Shown one piece after another: positions 61,574 through 64,000 of a DNA stretch of 64,000 nucleotides. Origin of the DNA: Cytobacillus oceanisediminis 2691 (GTDB lineage Bacteria; Bacillota; Bacilli; Bacillales; Cytobacillaceae); contig NZ_CP015506.1 in NCBI RefSeq assembly GCF_000294775.2, positions 2,765,501 to 2,829,500 on the forward strand, written 5' to 3'. Position 1 is the first letter of the stretch, and each line of letters starts with the position of its first letter. Under the pieces are notes generated by a model that was given only the letters and a program-made list of their open reading frames with translations, was not told where the DNA came from and searched no databases. The translations under genes were made by a program, and so were the position numbers.

Positions 61574-61714
61574 TTATTGACCTTGTGCACCATTTGATGT
61601 AACTCTGCGTATGTGGTCCTCTTCGAAGTTGTTTTTTCTCGCATCTTGCACTTTATTGTCCAATAATGCCTTTTGGTCAACTTGTTCAGATGGTGTATTG
61701 GTTTTCTTGGACAC
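61574..61714 (-). CDS. Small hydrophilic protein (46 aa), unclassified
   Basis: Translation from GTG 61714 gives 46 residues, highly charged and without hydrophobic segments (…EQVDQKALLDNKVQDARKN…EEDHIRRVTSNG…). AGGGGG lies 8 nt upstream of the GTG and a terminator follows the stop, which supports a real gene. The composition recalls small spore-associated proteins of Bacillus, but I cannot name a family. Confidence 0.6.
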   Translation of the reverse strand: MSKKTNTPSEQVDQKALLDNKVQDARKNNFEEDHIRRVTSNGAQGQ

Positions 61715-61882
61715 GTTAAATACCCCCTATAAAATATTTTGATACCCGCTTAGTTTGATTTATTTTAGAAAAAATAAACATGAATATTTAATGGCTGCAT
61801 CTGCTCAGTACATATATACTAGTAAACTTACAGCATTAAACCAACTTGTATCCTCATGATTGTAAACTTCGTTTTTTTTAGG

Positions 61883-61925
61883 TTGACAAACATTTGTGTT
61901 AACCATAAAATGAAACCAGTTAACC
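61883..61925 (+). promoter_or_regulatory. bioY promoter with BirA operator
   Basis: TTGACA (61883-61888) and TAAAAT (61906-61911) have a 17-bp spacer. TGTTAAC (61897-61903) and GTTAACC (61919-61925), separated by 15 bp, match the BirA biotin-repressor operator and overlap the -10. Confidence 0.85.
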
Positions 61926-61950
61926 TATTAATTTGAATTGGAGAGGTATT

Positions 61951-62514
61951 ATGAAAGTTAAAGAGATGACTTATGTGGCTTTATTTGCAGCAGTAATGGG
62001 AGCACTTGGTCTTGTTCCTCCAATCATGCTATCTTTTACACCCGTTCCGATAACCTTGCAGACACTCGGTGTCCTTTTGGCCGGCGGTATTTTAGGCGCC
62101 AGACTTGGCGGAATCAGCATGGCAGTGTTTTTACTCCTGGTTGCTGCAGGTGCACCATTATTATCAGGAGGCCGCGGCGGCATTGGTGTATTCTTCGGGC
62201 CTAGTGCAGGGTATTTGATTTCCTATCCACTTACAGCATTTTTTATCGGGTATTTACTCTCACGCTTCAAAACGTTAAAATTAAAGAATATCCTGCTCAT
62301 AAACCTGACTGTCGGCATATTCCTCATCTATCTTTTGGGAATTCCGGTACAGGCCTTTATGATGAATATTCCTTTGTCTGATGCGATTAAATTAAGCTTG
62401 GTTTATATTCCGGGAGATGTGTTAAAAGCGACGCTCGCTTCTTTCCTGGTATTCCGGCTGCTTAAGCATCCGATTATAAATAAGCAATTTTCTAAATCTC
62501 TGGAGACACTATAA
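61951..62514 (+). CDS. bioY: Biotin transporter substrate-binding membrane protein
   Basis: BioY is the S component of the biotin ECF transporter. The 187-residue protein has six predicted membrane segments and the family motif LGARLGGISMAVFLLLVAAGAPLLSGGRGG, with the biotin-contact region GPSAGYLISYP. ATG 61951 has GGAGAGG upstream; the upstream frame to 61933 is not needed. The BirA operator upstream confirms biotin control. The ligase gene follows after 34 bp, as in B. subtilis yhfU-yhfT. Confidence 0.95.
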   Translation: MKVKEMTYVALFAAVMGALGLVPPIMLSFTPVPITLQTLGVLLAGGILGARLGGISMAVFLLLVAAGAPLLSGGRGGIGVFFGPSAGYLISYPLTAFFIGYLLSRFKTLKLKNILLINLTVGIFLIYLLGIPVQAFMMNIPLSDAIKLSLVYIPGDVLKATLASFLVFRLLKHPIINKQFSKSLETL

Positions 62515-62548
62515 GGTGTCTCCTTTTCCATAAGGAGAGGACAACCCG

Positions 62549-64000
62549 TTGACGAATATTACAGCAAATATTAAAAAACTCGCCGAAGAATCTCCAAATA
62601 AAGCAGCAATCATCTCGAAAAGCCAAACTTTAAGCTATAAAGAATGGAGCTCTTATCTCTGCAAAACTGCTAACTGGCTTCACTCTTTATCTGTAACCAA
62701 TAAAACTGCAGCAATCCTGCTGCCAAATGGAATTCCTTTTCTGCAATTATTCACAGGTGCCTCCATGGCTGGATGGACAGCTGTACCTTTCGACTTAAAA
62801 TGGAAAGCCGAAGAACTTAAGCAGCGGATTGAAATATCCAACCCTTCTATCGTGATCACAGGTAAAGAATACTATGATCAGATTGCCAGCCTGCACCCTT
62901 TCGTGCATATCTGGGAGGATGCCATGGAGGAAATCTGCGGTCAAAGCACTTCGTTTCACATCGATTCAGAAAGGAACCGCCCATTTTATATGGGATTTAC
63001 TTCAGGCACGACCGGCATCCCAAAAGCATTTATCCGCTCCCATAGATCCTGGGCAGCAAGCTTCAAGGTGAACCATCACGATTTTAAGATGAATGAGAAG
63101 GATCACGTCCTGATTCCCGGGGCACTTATCCACTCTCATTTTTTGTATGGCGCGGTAAGTACGCTTTGTACGGGCGGAACGGTTCATCTCCTCGAGAAAT
63201 TCAGTGCAGCCCAGGTTCTCTCATGTATCGAGGAGCAGCCCATCAGCACACTTTATACAGTTCCGACCATGGTTTCAGCTATTTTAAGAGAAAAAAGAAT
63301 CATAGAGAAGCCTATAAAAATCTTTTCCTCAGGTGCGAAATGGGATGAAACTTCGAAGCTGGAAATCAGCAAAATATTCCCCCAGCTCTCCATGATCGAA
63401 TTTTATGGAGCCAGTGAATTGAGCTATGTAACATTTCTTGCGGATGAGGATATAGCAGGATCAGTCGGAAAGCCCTGCCATGGTGTTGAAATCGAAATTA
63501 GAGGAACAGACGGCAGGAAACTCGCTCCTTATGAAATTGGCAAAATATTTGTCAGAAGCGAACTTATTTTCGATGGATACCTTTCAAATGAAACAATCCA
63601 TTCCATACAGGATCAGGATGGATGGGCCACCGTTGATGATATGGGCTATGTTGATGATAAAGGATATTTATACATCAGCGGACGTGAAAAGAACATGATA
63701 TTATATGGAGCTATTAATATCTTTCCTGAAGAAATTGAGAAAGTGATCAGTCTGCACCCGGATGTCGAGGAGGTTGCTGTGATAGGACTGGAAGATCAAT
63801 ATTGGGGGCAAATTGCAGCTGCAGTCATCAAAGGCAAAACAGATGCCCTTGAGTTAAAGCGCCTATGTAAAAAACATTTAGCCTCATATAAGGTTCCCCG
63901 CAGATGGATTTTCACTGAAGAAATGCCCTACACAGCCGGCGGAAAAATTGCCCGTGCCCAGCTGAAGGAATCTTTCGAAAGAAAGGTGATTAGCCATTAA
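62549..64000 (+). CDS. yhfT: Acyl-CoA synthetase (AMP-forming), YhfT-like
   Basis: The 483-residue protein is a class I adenylate-forming enzyme: P-loop-like A3 motif YMGFTSGTTGIPKA, A5 motif EFYGASELSYVTF, A7 region WATVDDMGYVDDKGYLYISGRE and the A10 lysine in YTAGGKIARAQL. It activates a carboxylic acid, probably a fatty or pimelate-related acid, as in the BirA-controlled yhfT gene of B. subtilis; the substrate is not proven. The start is TTG 62549 with AAGGAGAGG upstream. The gene is complete, its TAA ending at the last base of the window. Confidence 0.88.
   Translation: MTNITANIKKLAEESPNKAAIISKSQTLSYKEWSSYLCKTANWLHSLSVTNKTAAILLPNGIPFLQLFTGASMAGWTAVPFDLKWKAEELKQRIEISNPSIVITGKEYYDQIASLHPFVHIWEDAMEEICGQSTSFHIDSERNRPFYMGFTSGTTGIPKAFIRSHRSWAASFKVNHHDFKMNEKDHVLIPGALIHSHFLYGAVSTLCTGGTVHLLEKFSAAQVLSCIEEQPISTLYTVPTMVSAILREKRIIEKPIKIFSSGAKWDETSKLEISKIFPQLSMIEFYGASELSYVTFLADEDIAGSVGKPCHGVEIEIRGTDGRKLAPYEIGKIFVRSELIFDGYLSNETIHSIQDQDGWATVDDMGYVDDKGYLYISGREKNMILYGAINIFPEEIEKVISLHPDVEEVAVIGLEDQYWGQIAAAVIKGKTDALELKRLCKKHLASYKVPRRWIFTEEMPYTAGGKIARAQLKESFERKVISH

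Noticed and set aside
1..64000. Mobile elements, prophage, tRNA or rRNA genes
   Set aside because: No transposase, integrase, phage structural gene or tRNA-like cloverleaf was seen on either strand.

Overview
The window is chromosomal DNA of a low-GC, endospore-forming Bacillaceae. The gene content (BceRS-BceAB module, YqhV, Spo0E phosphatases, sporulation-type PAS kinase, YabR, proline T-box on proBA, YhfT/BioY) and the strong GGAGG ribosome sites fit a Bacillus/Cytobacillus/Mesobacillus-type genome. This placement is inferred from gene content, not from a search. I see no rRNA, tRNA, insertion sequence, prophage or CRISPR array.

Layout. 1-7.3 kb: the 3' part of an M4 metalloprotease gene, two membrane proteins, and a complete BceRS-BceAB-like peptide-antibiotic sensing and resistance module with a palindromic operator. 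7.3-16.7 kb: amino-sugar region with nagB, a SIS-domain gene and a Spo0E-like gene, divergent from a GlcNAc PTS gene with paired NagR-type operators; then a chitobiose/cellobiose PTS operon (EIIB-EIIC-EIIA-GH4 and a distal ChbG deacetylase) under a GntR regulator and a cre site. 17-23 kb: GrpB protein, methyltransferase, YqhV, polysaccharide deacetylase, a probable 6S RNA, and a LysM/SPOR protein. 23-27.3 kb: a YdeP-type molybdopterin oxidoreductase and an OFA-family transporter, each behind the same small terminator-coupled RNA element. 27.4-32.3 kb: glpQ, a 57-aa Spo0E protein, a thioredoxin-fold lipoprotein whose active-site cysteine codon is UGA (probable selenoprotein), a 30-aa holin-like toxin, a membrane protein and an orphan PAS histidine kinase. 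32.4-37.6 kb: D-threonate/D-erythronate-type catabolism (PdxA2, four-carbon acid sugar kinase, KdgT-like permease) with a PrpR-N AAA+ regulator. 37.7-47.7 kb: proBA with a proline T-box, an RNase J paralogue, YabR, a BASS transporter, an AarF/UbiB kinase, a monoacylglycerol-lipase-like hydrolase and two small membrane proteins. 47.8-61.4 kb: a minus-strand aromatic-acid-type degradation cluster (Rieske dioxygenase, dihydrodiol dehydrogenase, extradiol dioxygenase, TPP enzyme, ALDH, aspartate-dehydrogenase-like protein, SDR, cupin, MFS, IclR, C-C hydrolase) with a repeated IclR-type operator. 61.5-64 kb: a 46-aa gene and a BirA-controlled bioY-yhfT pair.

Three things stand out. First, the candidate selenoprotein has a UxxC active site and a SECIS-like hairpin with a GGUCG loop about 20 nt after the UGA. 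Second, a compact riboswitch-like element occurs in three copies in two leaders of formate-linked genes, each overlapping a terminator. Third, six intergenic repeat arrays with different sequences have periods close to 20.5, 51.6 or 102.4 bp, i.e. about 2, 5 or 10 turns of the DNA helix; four of them share a TGC(G) anchor.
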